DNA of 64,000 nucleotides, from assembly GCA_028023455.1 (NCBI GenBank), contig JAQFVV010012394.1:31156885-31220884 (forward strand). Direction: 5' to 3'. A program made the translations under genes and the position numbers. Below, piece by piece: positions 43,147-58,929 of the stretch; positions within the stretch are counted from its first letter, which is position 1, and each line of letters begins with the position of its first letter. The notes under the pieces were generated by a model. That model was not told where the DNA came from. It saw only the letters and a list, made by a program, of their open reading frames with translations, and made no database searches. This stretch comes from Epiperipatus broadwayi (lineage: Eukaryota; Onychophora; Udeonychophora; Euonychophora; Peripatidae).

Positions 43147-44738
43147 TAAACAAAAATGCAAGTTAAAAAACTTGCTAACGCTTGTATTTATGTCCACAGA
43201 TGGCGTCCTACCAAAAACAACTATCAAGCGTATATTTCGTTTACATAAACGTCAGAGTAGTTAGTATTCACTATCTCTAACTATAATTCCACTTTCAGAT
43301 CATGATTTCAAGCTATTTGCTATCGTCAGTGAAAGACAGGAATAAAGAAACTAGATCTAAATACAAACTCTGAGCGTTTATGAAACAATTTCTATTCAGC
43401 TTGCAAGCGTGAATTTTTTAGACACGTAATGTCTTCAAACTCAGCATAGCAAACCAGATAGCTATATGGGTCTGATCTCAGTTCAGCATCACCACATAGT
43501 AGAAGCCTCTGCAATCTATATCATTGCAAGAAAGACCTCAAAGGTACATTTATGATAAACAAAAATGCAAGTTAAAAAACTTGCTAACGCTTGTATTTAT
43601 GTCCACAGATGGCGTCCTACCAAAAACACCTATCAAGCGTATATTTCGTTTACATAAACGTCAGAGTAGCTAGTATTCACTATCTCTAACTATAATTCCA
43701 CTTTCAGATCATGATTTCAAGCTATTTGCTATCGTCAGTGAAAGACAGGAATAAAGAAACTAGATCTAAATACAAACTCTGAGCGTTTATGAAACAATTT
43801 CTATTCAGCTTGCAAGTGGAATTATAGTTAGAGATAGTGAATACTAGCTACTCTGACGTTTATGTAAACGAAATATACGCCTGATAGGTGTTTTTGGTAG
43901 GACGCCATCTGTGGACATAAATACAAGCGTTAGCAAGTTTTTTAACTTGCATTTTTGTTTATCATAAATGTACCTTTGAGGTCTTTCTTGCAATGATATA
44001 GATTGCAGAGGCTTCTACTATGTGGTGATGCTGAACTGAGATCAGACCCATATAGCTATCTGGTTTGCTATGCTGAGTTTGAAGACATTACGTGTCTAAA
44101 AAATTCACGCTTGCAAGCTGAATAGAAATTGTTTCATAAATGCTCAGAGTTTGTATTTAGATCTAGTTTCTTTATTCCTGTCTTTCACTGGCGATAGCAA
44201 ATAGCTTGAAATCATGATCTGAAAGTGGAATTATAGTTAGAGATAGTGAATACTAACTAATCTGACGTTTATGTAAACGAAATATACGCTTGATAGGTGT
44301 TTTTGGTAGGACGCCATCTGTGGACATAAATACAAGCGTTAGCAAGTTTTTTAACTTGCACTTTTGTTTATCATAAATGTACCTTTGAGGTCTTTCTTGC
44401 AATGATATAGATTGCAGAGGCTTCTACTATGTGGTGATGCTGAACTGAGATCAGACCCATATAGCTATCTGGTTTGCTATGCTGAGTTTGAAGACATTAC
44501 GTGTCTAAAAAATTCACGCTTGCAAGCTGAATAGAAATTGTTTCATAAACGCTCAGAGTTTGTATTTAGATCTAGTTTCTTTATTCCTGTCTTTCACTGA
44601 CGATAGCAAATAGCTTGAAATCATGATCTGAAAGTGGAATTATAGTTAGAGATAGTGAATACTAGCTACTCTGACGTTTATGTAAACGAAATATACGCTT
44701 GATAGGTGTTTTTGGTAGGACGCCATCTGTGGACATAT
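43147..44738. mobile_element. Foldback element, locus B: inverted array of 409-bp units
   Basis: TAAACAAAAATGC begins at 43147 and again at 43556, a 409-bp period. At 43816/43817 the array flips: the remainder is the same unit in reverse complement, again with a 409-bp period (43957 to 44366), ending in a partial third reverse unit at 44738. Copies differ at only a few bases. The array is bordered by (AC)(AT)n on the left and (TA)n on the right. Segments such as AGATGG, GTTTACATAAA and GATTTCAAGCTA align with the foldbacks at 13.1 and 56.9 kb. No coding domain seen. Confidence 0.88.
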
Positions 44739-44765
44739 ATATATATATATTGTAACCTGAATAAA

Positions 44766-45060
44766 AAGAGGGAGAGGGGATGTGGAGAGAGAAAAATCAG
44801 AATGTGAGAGAGGAGAAGGAGAAGATGAGAGAACAAGAGAGAAGGAATCAGAAGAGATATAGAGGAGAAGAAGGAAGAAAAAGATAAGAGTGAGAGAGAG
44901 AAAGGAATAGGAGGAAGATGAGTCAATTGTGAGAGAGGAGAGGGAGAAGATGAGAGAACAAGAGGGAGAGGAAAGAAGAGTGAGAGGATAAGATAATGAG
45001 AAAGGAAGAAAGAGAAGAGGAAGAGAAAGAAAGATGAGAAGAAGAGAAAATAAAATAAAT
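44766..45060 (+). repeat. Polypurine (GA-rich) tract
   Basis: About 295 bases almost free of pyrimidines apart from scattered T. A block with GAGAAGATGAGAGAACAAGAG recurs about 130 bp apart. Reverse-strand Ser/Leu-rich frames over it are artefacts of composition. Confidence 0.9.
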
Positions 45061-46491
45061 AAATGAATAATCAGAGACTCTTCAACTATGGTAGACAGAT
45101 ACCTATAACAAGATGGAGGAAAAGTCATACAATACTGCCAAACAATCAGGGCATAATAATAATAATTTAGAATAGATTATCGAGGGAAATTTCTACTTTA
45201 TCAAATATTTATAAGATTCAACTCTCCATCTAATCATATTCCCTGAGCACAATAGGTTTGTTACTAAAAAATATCTTCTACTAAAGTTTTCTATCTCATA
45301 TCTCAAAATAAACACTATTCTCATTATTGCTTCTAATGGCATAATTTATAATAAATTAAATGAAACAAAATACCATGAAGTGTGCTTTTCTTCTAGCACA
45401 GGGAACAAACAATAAATACCTATTCTACTCTAGTAATACTTAATATTGAGATATAGAAAATTAAGTAAATTAATGCAAAACAACAAGAGTAAATTATCTC
45501 AGGATTCCTTCTATACTATTTTGAAAAACACCAATATAAAATTTCCTACTAAGTAAATGAATTGGTAAATGAATAGCTGAATGATATCTTGACTGACTAT
45601 AAGAGGCAAACACCTATTTGAAGTGACCATGCCCTACTACAAGGTAACAATATTTATCAAAATTATTAGAAAGGATCTTTATTTAAATATTTAATTTCAT
45701 GCTTAAAATATTCAGAATTTAGACTAATTACAGCCTTTTACCCAAGACATCACTCAAGATGGGAAAAGAACAAGGAAGCTTTTTATATCCCTCCACCTTC
45801 CCACAGACAACTTTCACAAGCAACTAAATGTAAACTGGACCTTGACATTAAAATAATACAATAGTGTACAGTCTAAAATAGTATGGATAATCTTTAAAAA
45901 AATTAAACCATTTCACTTTATATTACACCATCTTCTACCTTAGAAGATAATACAGTTTAGCAAAATATTACTTTTGGTATCTGGAAATGTAAAATTATCT
46001 GTTACAGTAATTTCATCCAAAAATCACAATTATATGCATAACTCTATTTTATTTGTGTGGATAGACAAATATTCCATATGACGTTAATTAAATGAAATAA
46101 TTAATATTGTAAACCCAAGACAATAATATATATATATAAAAGCAGAAAGTAAATTTATTCTAAATAAATACTCAATAAGTTTATTTACAATATAATATAA
46201 TAAAATAAAATTTGTTTAATCTTGGAAAGATTGCCAAGACAGCGCTGTTAACAAATATAGTTATTTGACTGACAATATTTAACAAAATCTTTTGGTCTTC
46301 TTCATAAATTACTAAAGTTTCCTTTAAAAAAATCATTTTACATAAATCATCCTATTTAACAGGTTCTTTAAATGGTGAGTTAACACCAGCCAATTTTATA
46401 CACCTTCCATATAAGCAATCTTTTAACAAATTTTTGGGCATCATAAAATGTATATGCTTTATGTTGGATTAATCATTAGCTTATTGACACG
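45061..46491. other. Anonymous AT-rich interval
   Basis: No gene or element boundary recognised. Confidence 0.6.
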
Positions 46492-46499
46492 GGTTGGGC

Positions 46500-46981
46500 A
46501 AATAATGGTCTGAGAGCCACATGCAGTCCGCTAAGAGTTTTTACATGGCCTTTCAAGACAATCAGAAAAATCTGCCTTGAACTGAGATTTCCTTCCTATG
46601 CATGATCGCTGATTCATCTCATATTTTCTACTAGGATGGACATGTCAATACACATGCTCAGTGTAGATATGAGGTGCAGTGCTTTTCCAGTTGATCTGGT
46701 TAATTTCAATTTTGTCTTTGTATTAGCAAAAATGTACATTTCCAACTTTAGTGAAATCATGAACCCTCCAAAAAAATGTAAAATCAGTGATGAATGTCAT
46801 GTGTTTCATGAAGAATGGACAAACAAATATATCTTTGGCAATACAAGGAATAAAGCAGTGTATTTATTGTGTCATAAAAAAGGTGCAGTCCTCCACATAC
46901 CTTCACTTCCACAAAGCAGCCTTCAATGTGGCCCTCTGCCGACTTCTGTGGCCTCTGAGCCAAAACAATTGCCCAACCCTG
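46500..46981 (+). mobile_element. Non-autonomous hAT transposon (482 bp) keeping a transposase N-terminus
   Basis: The left end CGGGTTGGGCAA and right end TTGCCCAACCCTG are the hAT-type CAGGGTTGGGCAA terminal repeat, with one base missing on the left. Flanks TATTGACA (46492-46499) and TATTAACA (46982-46989) form an 8-bp target duplication with one mismatch. Subterminal GAGAGCCACATG resembles many hAT ends. The interior keeps only the start of a transposase. Confidence 0.82.
46759..46890 (+). CDS. hAT transposase N-terminal fragment (GTF2IRD2/FAM200-like)
   Basis: The piece starts MNPPKKCKISDECHVF, then EEWTNKYIFGN and KAVYLLCHKK. It fits the N-terminal zinc-binding segment (ECxxFxxxWTxKYxF, then AVCLxC) of GTF2IRD2/FAM200/ZBED-type hAT-derived proteins. 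The open frame runs from 46636 to 47052, but homology stops near 46890 and the rest is terminal-repeat and flank sequence. The catalytic core is absent, so no transposition activity. Confidence 0.65.
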
Positions 46982-46989
46982 TATTAACA

Positions 46990-49900
46990 TATCACTTATC
47001 TTTATTTATTTACTCCAAATTAAAGGATTCCAAAATTAGTGACCAGGATTAACTGACTGATTTGCTAATGCTTGATATTATTAGTTAACCACACATAGGC
47101 AATAGCTGACATATTTAAAATAACTCTCAAGTTACAAATAAAGACTCTTCTATTGTTGAGGATTTTGAACTAACAAATAATCAAATAAATGAATGAAATG
47201 TATGGGACACTCATCAGAAGCCATTTGCACACATAAAATTAAAAACTTACTGTCCACATAATATAAATTACTAAAATGTTAAAAGTAAATGACTTACACA
47301 TCGATCAGTGAAAGTTCTAGATGAATACAGAATTCACATAGCATATACTGGCCACATACTTATAGACTAACTGTTGATGGTTGGTTTGTGAATGATTATA
47401 GTATCATAATGGCACAATACAGACATTGTTACACCTTTAAGCACAAAATAACAGCGCAACCTGAAAAAACTAAATTCTTCAAACTAGCTTATCTTGTAAT
47501 CACATATCAAAATACAAAGCAACCTAATCTACTATGGTGGAAAAATAGCTTTAAACACTTTATGAGTGATAGGCCAAAAGAGACTCTGAAGAGCAAGCTA
47601 GCATAAACCAAGAAATACATCATAAGAATGGTGGCTTCCATACACCTACATTTGAGGCAAAGAGAATGCCTGGACTTTATCACAGCACATCAGGAAGAAT
47701 CTGGAAAGACACATCAAGGAATATATGTGCTAATAATCACTGGAAATAAGCATTATCATCTCATGGAACAGCCTATAATAAAGATGGGGAGCTCATCCAC
47801 TCCATCAAGCCTAATAATAAACATAAGCTATACTAAAACTAACAATAACAAGATACAAGCATCACTATAACTAACTAAAGTTATATTCACAATTTTAATC
47901 ATACTAACATTAAACAATGTCTGAACCATCAATTGGAATTTAAGTCAACTGACTGAAAAATTAATCAAGAAAATTTAATAGCATATGAAATTTTTGGGAC
48001 AAAGTTGCAATTCACACATGCATGGAATATTAAATATTAAAATTATGGTAACCACACATGAATAATAGTGTGAATAAAAGTGTGAGAATAATAATTCTCA
48101 ATGCATAAAAAATACTAGTGGTTATAATTACTATTGTGTTTATGCAAAAATATAATAGAAAAACTTCTGACAATTAGTTATTTGGCTGTTTAGCACATAA
48201 CTGAGTAAGATCTGATACATTTAAAATAATCATTATGAGAGATAAAAATCTTCACTGACTCAAAATAAATAATTATAATTTTGCTTATCAAGCACATACC
48301 AGATATATAATAAGTATTACCTGTTAATGTGTAGAATCCTTGCACATTATGATAAATTCATTAAATTTAAAATTACATAAATTAAATACCTAGCCGACTT
48401 GTAATAATGAATAATATTACGTTAAATATAACAAAATTTCAAAGAAATTATTGCATAAAATATATATATACATTTTACCAGTACAAAAAACCAACAAAAC
48501 TTTAGTTCATAAGTGAGCTTTTTTCGCACTGAGCTGTCTGTTAAGTGCATATAATATTAATTCTTACTGTGAAGCTTCTAGTCAAAACTATTATTTCATA
48601 CATGGCAAAAGAATTTCCAAGACTAAACATATACAACAGTTCTTATGTAATATAGTTCTAAAATACAAACACATCTAAATATAAGCAACAAGATAAACAA
48701 AAATAAATAATAATGAGTCATGGCAGGGAAATGACAATGTTGTAATACAATAATTCTATCAGCTAATAGACAATTTTGGGATCCTGCAGGTTTATTTAAT
48801 TGATACTGTAGCTACATTTTAACACTTCTAAAAAATACATTTTAAGCATTTTAAAACTTATTTGTGGAAAATAATGAGACATTTCCAGGTTATTACTTAA
48901 TACATTTGCATAATGTAATTTATAAAGCATGTTGTCAGTAAGAAATAATTCAGCACATTAAAACATCTTTAGAAATATTTCTCCCAACTTCATAGTATAG
49001 ATTAAGGAATTAATATTTCACATTTCTTTTAATAGCCAATTATTTTTGTTGAAAAGTTTGAATTGAAGGCTTCCAGCATATCAAAACATTTAAAATTACT
49101 CTAATTCGTCTAATATATGTTTCTTTTTATATACAAAGAACTGTTTTTAAAGCAACCTATATATTTAAACCTTATTTAAAATTATTTTATAAACAGTTCC
49201 AATAGCAAATAATAATTTTAGACATTAAATACTCAAAATAACTATGCATTATTAAACTTTGAATATGCAGCTTAAATATTTTGTGCATTTTAATTTTCTT
49301 CTTTTAAAGTTTATCCCATTTATGAGATAACTAAGCAAAATAAGAACTGGAAAATTGTTCTGCCTAATTTTAGTTATAAAATTCATAGATAAATACAACA
49401 ACTGCTTAATGTTAAACCTTGTCTCATAGTTAATTTTATTGAAATAATTAGTAAGAATGATAAAACTCCATTGAAGCATTTTTATAATAATTAAAAAAAC
49501 TTAATTGTAATTCAGTTACAAAAAGTGGGTTACATAAAGAATGAGCTGAAATTCATTGTTGATTTGTTAATATTTAAATTAAAATTAAATACTTTTAAGA
49601 AAAAATAATAAAATTATAAAAAAATCTTACTTTGAAATTTTATGTTGTGCCAATCATTCAACCAGACCAGAAGAGAAGAAAAGAAGATATGTTAATCAAG
49701 CGATGCTGTTATTTTATCCTAGATATTTTGAAAATGACATGTGACTAAATAAATTTACATTGGAAAAAAAATTAACAAAGTTTTCTTATAAAAAAATATT
49801 CTATAAAAAATAATCACAACATTTATTGACCGAATTACCTTTGAGTATTTAAATCAATAAATACTCTATCCATTAAATTACCTTAACTAATATTACAATT

Positions 49901-52900
49901 ATTTATTCATTTACATTTTCTCTTTTTTTAACATGAGTTCAAATAACTTGATATAAAACCATTTAGTTAATTATAAACATAATTTCCCTGCATTCACACA
50001 TACACTTCCACATATAACAAGGAAAGGACATTCCAAACTTTGAGTTAATTTATCTACTACTTTTTAAATATCTAGTTATAATTTATTACAACTACCAAAT
50101 AAAATATTTAAAGATATTAAATATTAAAATAACTTAAACTGACCTATAATAAACTAATATTTTAACCATTATACTATTATTTTAAAACTTACAAAAGTTA
50201 ATTTTAAGTTCATTTTACATTCTCTACTCTCTTCTGTCATATAACTAAATTACTATACTATTAAAATAGTATTTTCTGGCACACATTTTAATATAATACT
50301 GTTATTTTGTTAAGGAATGAAATTATTAAAAGCAATATATGCTTATGACAACTTATAAAAACGACTATTTTTTATATCAAGTAACTATGTAAAATAGTTA
50401 AGCTAAGATAAGTAATGGGAATGAGTGTGAAATCACTTGGCCACAATATGTACATCAAATAGGTATCTCTATCATATTGACAAGGAAATATATTTTTTAA
50501 TCCAACCCTTTTCATGATAGGTATACATGCTGAAACACTAAAGATCTTTACAAAGTAAGAAAACAATACCAAAAGAAAGATTATTAGTTCATCACTATCA
50601 TGACCACGAATCTAGCTGACTATTTGCAACATTATTTATAAGTGTATGTATTAGCTCCATAGTTTATATCCAATTGTAGAGATTCCATTCACTGTTCAGC
50701 TCCCCCTTGACTATGTACAAGTTTTCTACAATATATAGAAGAGAACATTTACTCAAGAAAATTAGTCATACATATGAATAAACAAATATAAACATCATTT
50801 GTTAACAAAAAAACAAAACAAAATTCTGTCCTTTAGCAGTCTTAATATGAAACAGTATCAAGTAAAATCTCATCTCATTCATATTTTATTAAAGATAATG
50901 ATCCTTGTGTCAGATCATTATAGAGGAGCTAACCTAAATTTTATACAATAAAAAAATGTTGAACTTAACAACCTCACCCCCCTGTGATTTCTCAATTCTA
51001 GCTACAATGGACTGTTCCAAGTGGTAGATATTTTGGTTTCCAGATGTGGAATTAAAATGAAAACAAAACTCTACAAACATATAAAAAATACATAGCAGTT
51101 TAAAACTTTTCTCAAATTAGTCAGAATAGAGTTTTTGGGTTTGTCAAGTACTATCCCTCATAGTCACCCTTTATAGCTGTTTCAGTCATCCTTTCTCAGC
51201 AAGTAATATGTTGCTTGTGGGAAATTCTTGGCAACTTGCTTGTACTGATGTTATTTCCTTCTTCATGATGCTATTTCATTCTATATCCATTCTGAGGGTC
51301 GAGATAGGTATTTGATGTTTAAGCAAGCATTATATGTGGAGGAACATTAAATCATTACACTTCCAATTGTCAAGGCTAATGACACTTTAGTCCCACAGAA
51401 ATATTAAATTAGCCAGAGTACATCATTTTGCAATTTATAAAATATTTAACTTTTCTTGAGTCACGGTTTGGCATTTAATAAGTTATATGAAAAATAAATT
51501 ATTTCATTATATATATATAAGTTATAAATTATTTCATTATATATATATTGTAACCCATGTACACAACACCTTTCATGTACATTATATGAGCAAAAGCCCA
51601 GGGTGCCAGTTCTATTAATGAATAGAACGATTTATCATTTTATCTGATTCATAATTAATGCTGAGACTCTTTTTCTTATGTTTATCTTACAGCTTTGCTC
51701 AGTGGGAGGTTACAGGAAGTTCATAACATATAGAATATAAATAAATGAAGGAAGAAACACTATAAACCATTACATAAAATATAAACCTCATTTATTAATT
51801 AACCAAATGATAAAGGTCAGTAGAGTCTATTTGTTCAAATACTAAAATTACAATTTCAATTTGATATCTTCCATCATCTAAGTATACTCTACATTAGCTC
51901 AATATAACTTTGACAGAATAGAAAAGTATACCACTAAATAACTCTATTGTTCAGCACATCCTAATCTAAGTAGCTGAATTAATGTTAATCTAGGAATATA
52001 AAATTAGATCACAGAGAATCTATAACACAGTTAGACTAAAGAACTATATTAGCCAGTAATTTATAACTTTAAATTATAATAAAAATATAATGAAATAAAT
52101 TGAACAATGTTTTACTGGGCTAGCAATTAGATAATGAAGGAAATAGGGTACATTTTGATTTCAATTCATCATCTAAACAACAACTGAATGATAAAACTTT
52201 TAGAAAATCAGTAAATAATTAACATTTCATACAGTGTTTGGATCAAAAAATTAATGTCATCATATCTGAATATGTTCATCATTAAATTAAATAAAATACA
52301 ATCATATCATATCAGATAAAGTAAATGTGTGAGCATGTGTGGAAATATGACATACGAATGTAAGTCAAAGAAGAATTCTGAATACAATTTTGAATAATAA
52401 AACATTTATTAAAAAAAATAGTTAAACAAACATTTAATTTTTATAATTGATACAAGTAAAAGTTCTCAATGTATTTAGCACCAATGGTTGAAAAATTTAC
52501 ATAAGAACAGATAACATGATATAATCTTCTAATTTCTAATCTGACACATTTCATCTATCAAAGCAACTTGATAGGCTTATGGAAACACATTATATTTTTA
52601 ACACTAAAATAATGAACCAAAATAAAATCCTTACATTTTATTGCAAAATGGTTTTAAATTATCAATCACTTCTGATAAACATATGGAACTGAAGTAATAT
52701 AGCCCCAACTTCAAACAATAAACTACAAAAATTTTCTTTATATTTAACCTCTTATTTTTAGTACTCTCAAATTATCAATTAGTTGATAAGTCTATGATAA
52801 ATAACATATGGTTAAATATTTATATTAAATTATAACATAAAACTAAAATTTTTGGCATTTTACTTCAAATGCATACTCACTAAAACTAAAGGGGTTTGAA

Positions 52901-54667
52901 TCTAATAACAGATATAAAATAAGAATACTATCAAACTATACTTTACAAAATGGAAATAAATAACTCCATTAATTAAACATATTCTGTCTTTGCAAAAATA
53001 AAGTAAAGAATTCTATTAATTAAATATGTTTTATTTTGCCAAAATAGAAATAAATACTTCTACTAATTAACTATGTTTTTGTCCTCTTTTGCTTGCTTAT
53101 TCAAATGATGATTGAATATTATGAAAATTGATGATATGAAACTTAAATGATAAATACAAAATTATTTGAAGTAGTAACTAAAGTTATGCATTAATGATGG
53201 ATTTCTCCATATCTTTAAATTAATACTTTGTGCATGGGTCTGCATTATGCTGTGGGTCATAAAAAATAATTAACACTAATCAATCCAATCAGGTTACTTA
53301 TAAACTTGTAATAAATCATAATATGGATAATAACAACGGATAATCAAGCTTTAATCACTAACTTTACTACAGCTGTTTTGTAATAAAATCAATTCTGCTT
53401 TTATTTTTCTTTCTTATCAATAAATTATCTGGCACTTGGCTATAAGTATAAGATGAAAAACATTTCATAGGCACATGGGTATAAAAGATTTTCACAATTC
53501 TAATCATATAAATAACAATACAACAACTCCCAAGTCTAACTTCTGAGACTAAATAAACTGGTGGGAACAAATCTCATCACCAAAATAATCAGGGAGGTAA
53601 AATACTTGGCTTCATATACTCTAATTCATAATATCAAATATCAAAAACTGGAGGATTCAATCTACTCCTTGATATCAAATACTTCAATAAACAAAAAGGG
53701 AGAGCTCATTCTATCCCACACAATATACTAGGCAATCTACCCATGTCAAATATTCAAATACAAAAGATGGGAGAGATTACTCAATCCCATAAGATACTAT
53801 AATACAATACTAACTTTACTCTATATAGCCACTAAATACTTTTACTTAAGTAAATTTCTAATCTTTCCAAATCAATTGACCCATTCTCATCCTCCAAAAC
53901 CGATAGACTTTATATCATTTTACTTGCAATTTACACTTTATTATAGTTGAATTTAATAATAGATGCACATATACAAGCATAATAATACACAGACAATTCA
54001 AATCTCAGTAAGCAAAGAACTACTGTAAAAATATCAATTACTAACTGTAAAAGCAATAATGGATAAATATTTCATATCTGATAATATAATATTTATGACT
54101 TGGTAACATAGTAATGATGGTTGAAAAGCAAGGCTAAATAATTTCTATTGGCAAGGCAAGACAAAATAATCTTTTTTATAGTGCATTTACATTAGCACAC
54201 ATTTACAGTAAAAGTTTGGCTTAGATAAGTAATAAATCTCTATATTCTAGGTTAAATAATTTTTGAAAACAATTATTTACTAATCTATTGAAAAACACAA
54301 AATATACCATAAAAATTTCTATAATAAGCTTATTTTTAATAGAGCTGTCAACCCTTTCAACATTAAATGGTCGTCTCCCTTTTTATCATGCACGTATGTT
54401 TATAATATGAACACACGATAAACTTATACTAAAATAATAATAAATACCTTATATAATATTTCCCATATTATACATTTAATGAGATGTTCTAGTAGAAAAC
54501 AATAATAAATATAATAATAAAAATCATAAAACACTTTTTAAATGATCTATCTATTAAAATAATAACAATTGATAATAATTACTAAAGTTATTGTTTTTCT
54601 TCTTTTCTTGGTTGATAAACGAAAAGTTTATTACAGTTTATAAATGATATCTCTTGGTCATATATTA
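46990..54667. other. Long anonymous AT-rich interval (7.7 kb)
   Basis: I see no domain, splice-supported exon or element end. Small open frames at 47388-47606 and 47628-47870 have no recognisable motif. An imperfect tandem duplication of a TTATAAATTATTTCATTATA unit lies at about 51484-51550. A locally less AT-rich stretch at 50970-51420 has no recognised content. Confidence 0.6.
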
Positions 54668-56929
<2,262 letters not shown>

Positions 56930-57460
56930 TAGAGAGAGCTTACCAATAGCTTTAATCAAGCTTTATTTCATAAATGCTGATCTCTATAGGAAAGTTTTTA
57001 TCTCCAGACTAATTGGTTTCAAGCTTATGGCTCACCTCAGTGCAGTACTGGAACTCCAGAAACTAGATCTTAAATATCACATAACTCAAAAGTCAGCACT
57101 TACAAAAGTTTTGCTAGATCTTAAATACTAACTCAAAAGTCAGCACTTACAAAACACATTACTATCAATTTGAAAGCCTGAACTTTTCTGACATGTAAAT
57201 GTAGGTAAGGCTGGATTTGAAGACATTTATGTGCCTGAAAAGTTCAGGCTTGCAAATTTATAGTAACATGTTGTGAAAGTGCTGACTTTTGAGTTAGTAT
57301 TTTAGATCGAGTTTCTGGAGTCCCAGTGCTCCATTGAAGTAAGCTATAAGCTAGAAGGCAATTGGTCTGAAGATAAGGACTTTCCAATAGAGATTTTGAA
57401 TTCTTTCTCTTTTGGCACTTATAAAATAAAGCTTGATTAGAGCTATTGGTAATTTCTCTC
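56930..57460. mobile_element. Foldback element, locus C (about 530 bp)
   Basis: The left end AGAGAGCTTACCAATAGC with AATCAAGCTTTAT is mirrored by AAAGCTTGATTAGAGC and TATTGGTAA at the right end. Inside, GTTTCAAGCTTATGGCTCACCTCAGT and AAACTAGATCT match loci A and B, and the pair around TTGAAAGCCTGAACTTTTC/GAAAAGTTCAGGCTTGCAA forms the inner arms. A segment with AACTCAAAAGTCAGCACTTAC is tandemly repeated near 57072 and 57131. It is followed by (TC)n and (TA)n. Confidence 0.8.
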
Positions 57461-57474
57461 TCTCTCTCTATCTG

Positions 57475-57552
<78 letters not shown>
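57459..57552. repeat. (TC)n(TA)n microsatellite
   Basis: A short TC run, then about 36 TA units, between foldback locus C and the Penelope block. Confidence 0.95.
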
Positions 57553-57555
<3 letters not shown>

Positions 57556-57559
57556 CAAG

Positions 57560-58190
57560 CATAAAGCTAAACTACTCAATATATAATTAAAATTACCCCA
57601 AATCCAAAATTCAAACAGATTAGCAAAAAAATAATATTAAAACACAACCAAAGGTTTCACTGCTACAAGCAGACTTCTCAAGTGCAAAGAACTACAAAAA
57701 CTAAACAATATATATAATATTAAACATTACCCACAAATCCATTCCCTTCCCATTCACCCTTAATATTAAAAAAAATCTTAAATAAGTTAATTGCTTCAGA
57801 ATAATAAATTTTCAATAATAAAGATTCTTTAACACCCTTTAATTCTTCTTTTTATTTCATTTCTATCAAAGAAGACAACCTTAGCTCATCAAAATTAATA
57901 GTGTGGCCTGTATCTTTTTCATGGACATACAAAGCAGAACTAAGATATCTATTTTTAACTTTACTTTTATGAACCTTTATTCTTTCATTTAAACTCAAAC
58001 TACTCTGACCTATGTAGACCGTCTTACAATAAACAAGGGACAAAATATACTACACCAGGAATAGTCTTTCTATCAAAAACTTCCTTTGTATTATTTAATA
58101 AATTATTCAATGTAACACCCCTTTTCCAAGCAATTTTCTTATTTCCAAACAATTTACTATTTCTACATACACTTTCAATTTAAATGGCAA
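57560..58190 (-). mobile_element. Penelope-like element 3' end, inverted copy
   Basis: This is the reverse complement of 59090-59700: the GIY-YIG coding end, then a 3' UTR with the reverse of TGCTTGTAGCAGTGAAACC. It joins the plus-strand copy head to head at about 58175-58205, where AATTTAAATGGCAAAG is present twice. A short internal deletion separates it from its partner. Confidence 0.85.
57852..58043 (-). pseudogene. PLE GIY-YIG endonuclease domain, inverted copy
   Basis: It encodes the core VYIGQSSLSLNERI, then HKSKVKN and YVHEKDTGHTINFDE. This is the GIY-YIG Tyr-Ile-Gly core, the Arg-containing helix and the second His-rich segment. It is truncated at both ends relative to the plus copy at 59295. 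Confidence 0.8.
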
Positions 58191-58536
58191 AGACAATTTA
58201 AATGGCAAAGAATTGTTTATATATAAAGTTATTTGTCAGATATGTTGATGATTGTTTATTTGTAGTTGAAAATGATAAATTGAAGGAATTTGTAAATGAG
58301 TTTAATTGTTTTAATCCTTCTATAAAATTTGTGTTAGAAAGAGGGGGGGTAAGATTTTGGTAAGTTAAAATTTTTAGCTTTTTTGGTGATTAGAAATGTA
58401 GAGACTAATTGTTTACTATGCAGTCATTTTGTTAAAAGTAAAGAATTAAGATCTATAATTAAACCTGATAGCTATCAGTCTGTATTTCATAAAGGAGCTG
58501 CTTTAAATAATTATTGTCATAGGAATAATAAATTAA

Positions 58537-58929
58537 TATTGAAAAAAAAAATTCTTAAACTCAGAGGTAAAAAGCCAATAAACTCACCATGCTGGATAAT
58601 GCATGTTGGTGAGCAGCCCATCCATGTTCATATACTATATGAATAATCACATACAAATAACAGCTGCAACAACAAGAACGTATGAAGTGGACATTAGGAA
58701 TTTGCCCTACTCGGTTCCTTTAAGGCTTCCAAGAGGAATCAAAGGGTTTTTTTCAGTTAATAGCAAACTTCTTTTTGCAGCCCAGAAAGAGACCACATGT
58801 GAGATGGATGGATGAAATAAGAAAGTGTGCAGGGGTGATGTGGAGAAGGGAACCTAAAGATAGGAAAAGATGGATTGAACTTGAAGAGACCTTCATCCTG
58901 CAATGGAGTGATAATGGTTGATGATGATG
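58537..58929 (+). mobile_element. Chimeric 393-bp insert: unknown 5' part plus RTE 3' tail
   Basis: Flanked by a perfect 10-bp direct repeat AATAAATTAA (58527-58536 and 58930-58939). Ignoring the insert and one repeat makes the PLE frame continuous. The last 149 bp (58781-58929) are the RTE C-terminal coding end and GATGATG tail. The first 244 bp do not match the RTE and end in a pyrimidine-rich TTTTTGCAG just before the junction. It could be a template-switch chimera, a spliced RTE-tailed transcript or a SINE-like element. Confidence 0.75.

Noticed and set aside
44646-45128. Ser/Leu-rich open frames on the minus strand
   Set aside because: Composition artefact of the purine tract; no domain.
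47388-47870. Two adjacent small ORFs on the plus strand
   Set aside because: No recognisable domain, no splice context and weak composition; left as anonymous sequence.
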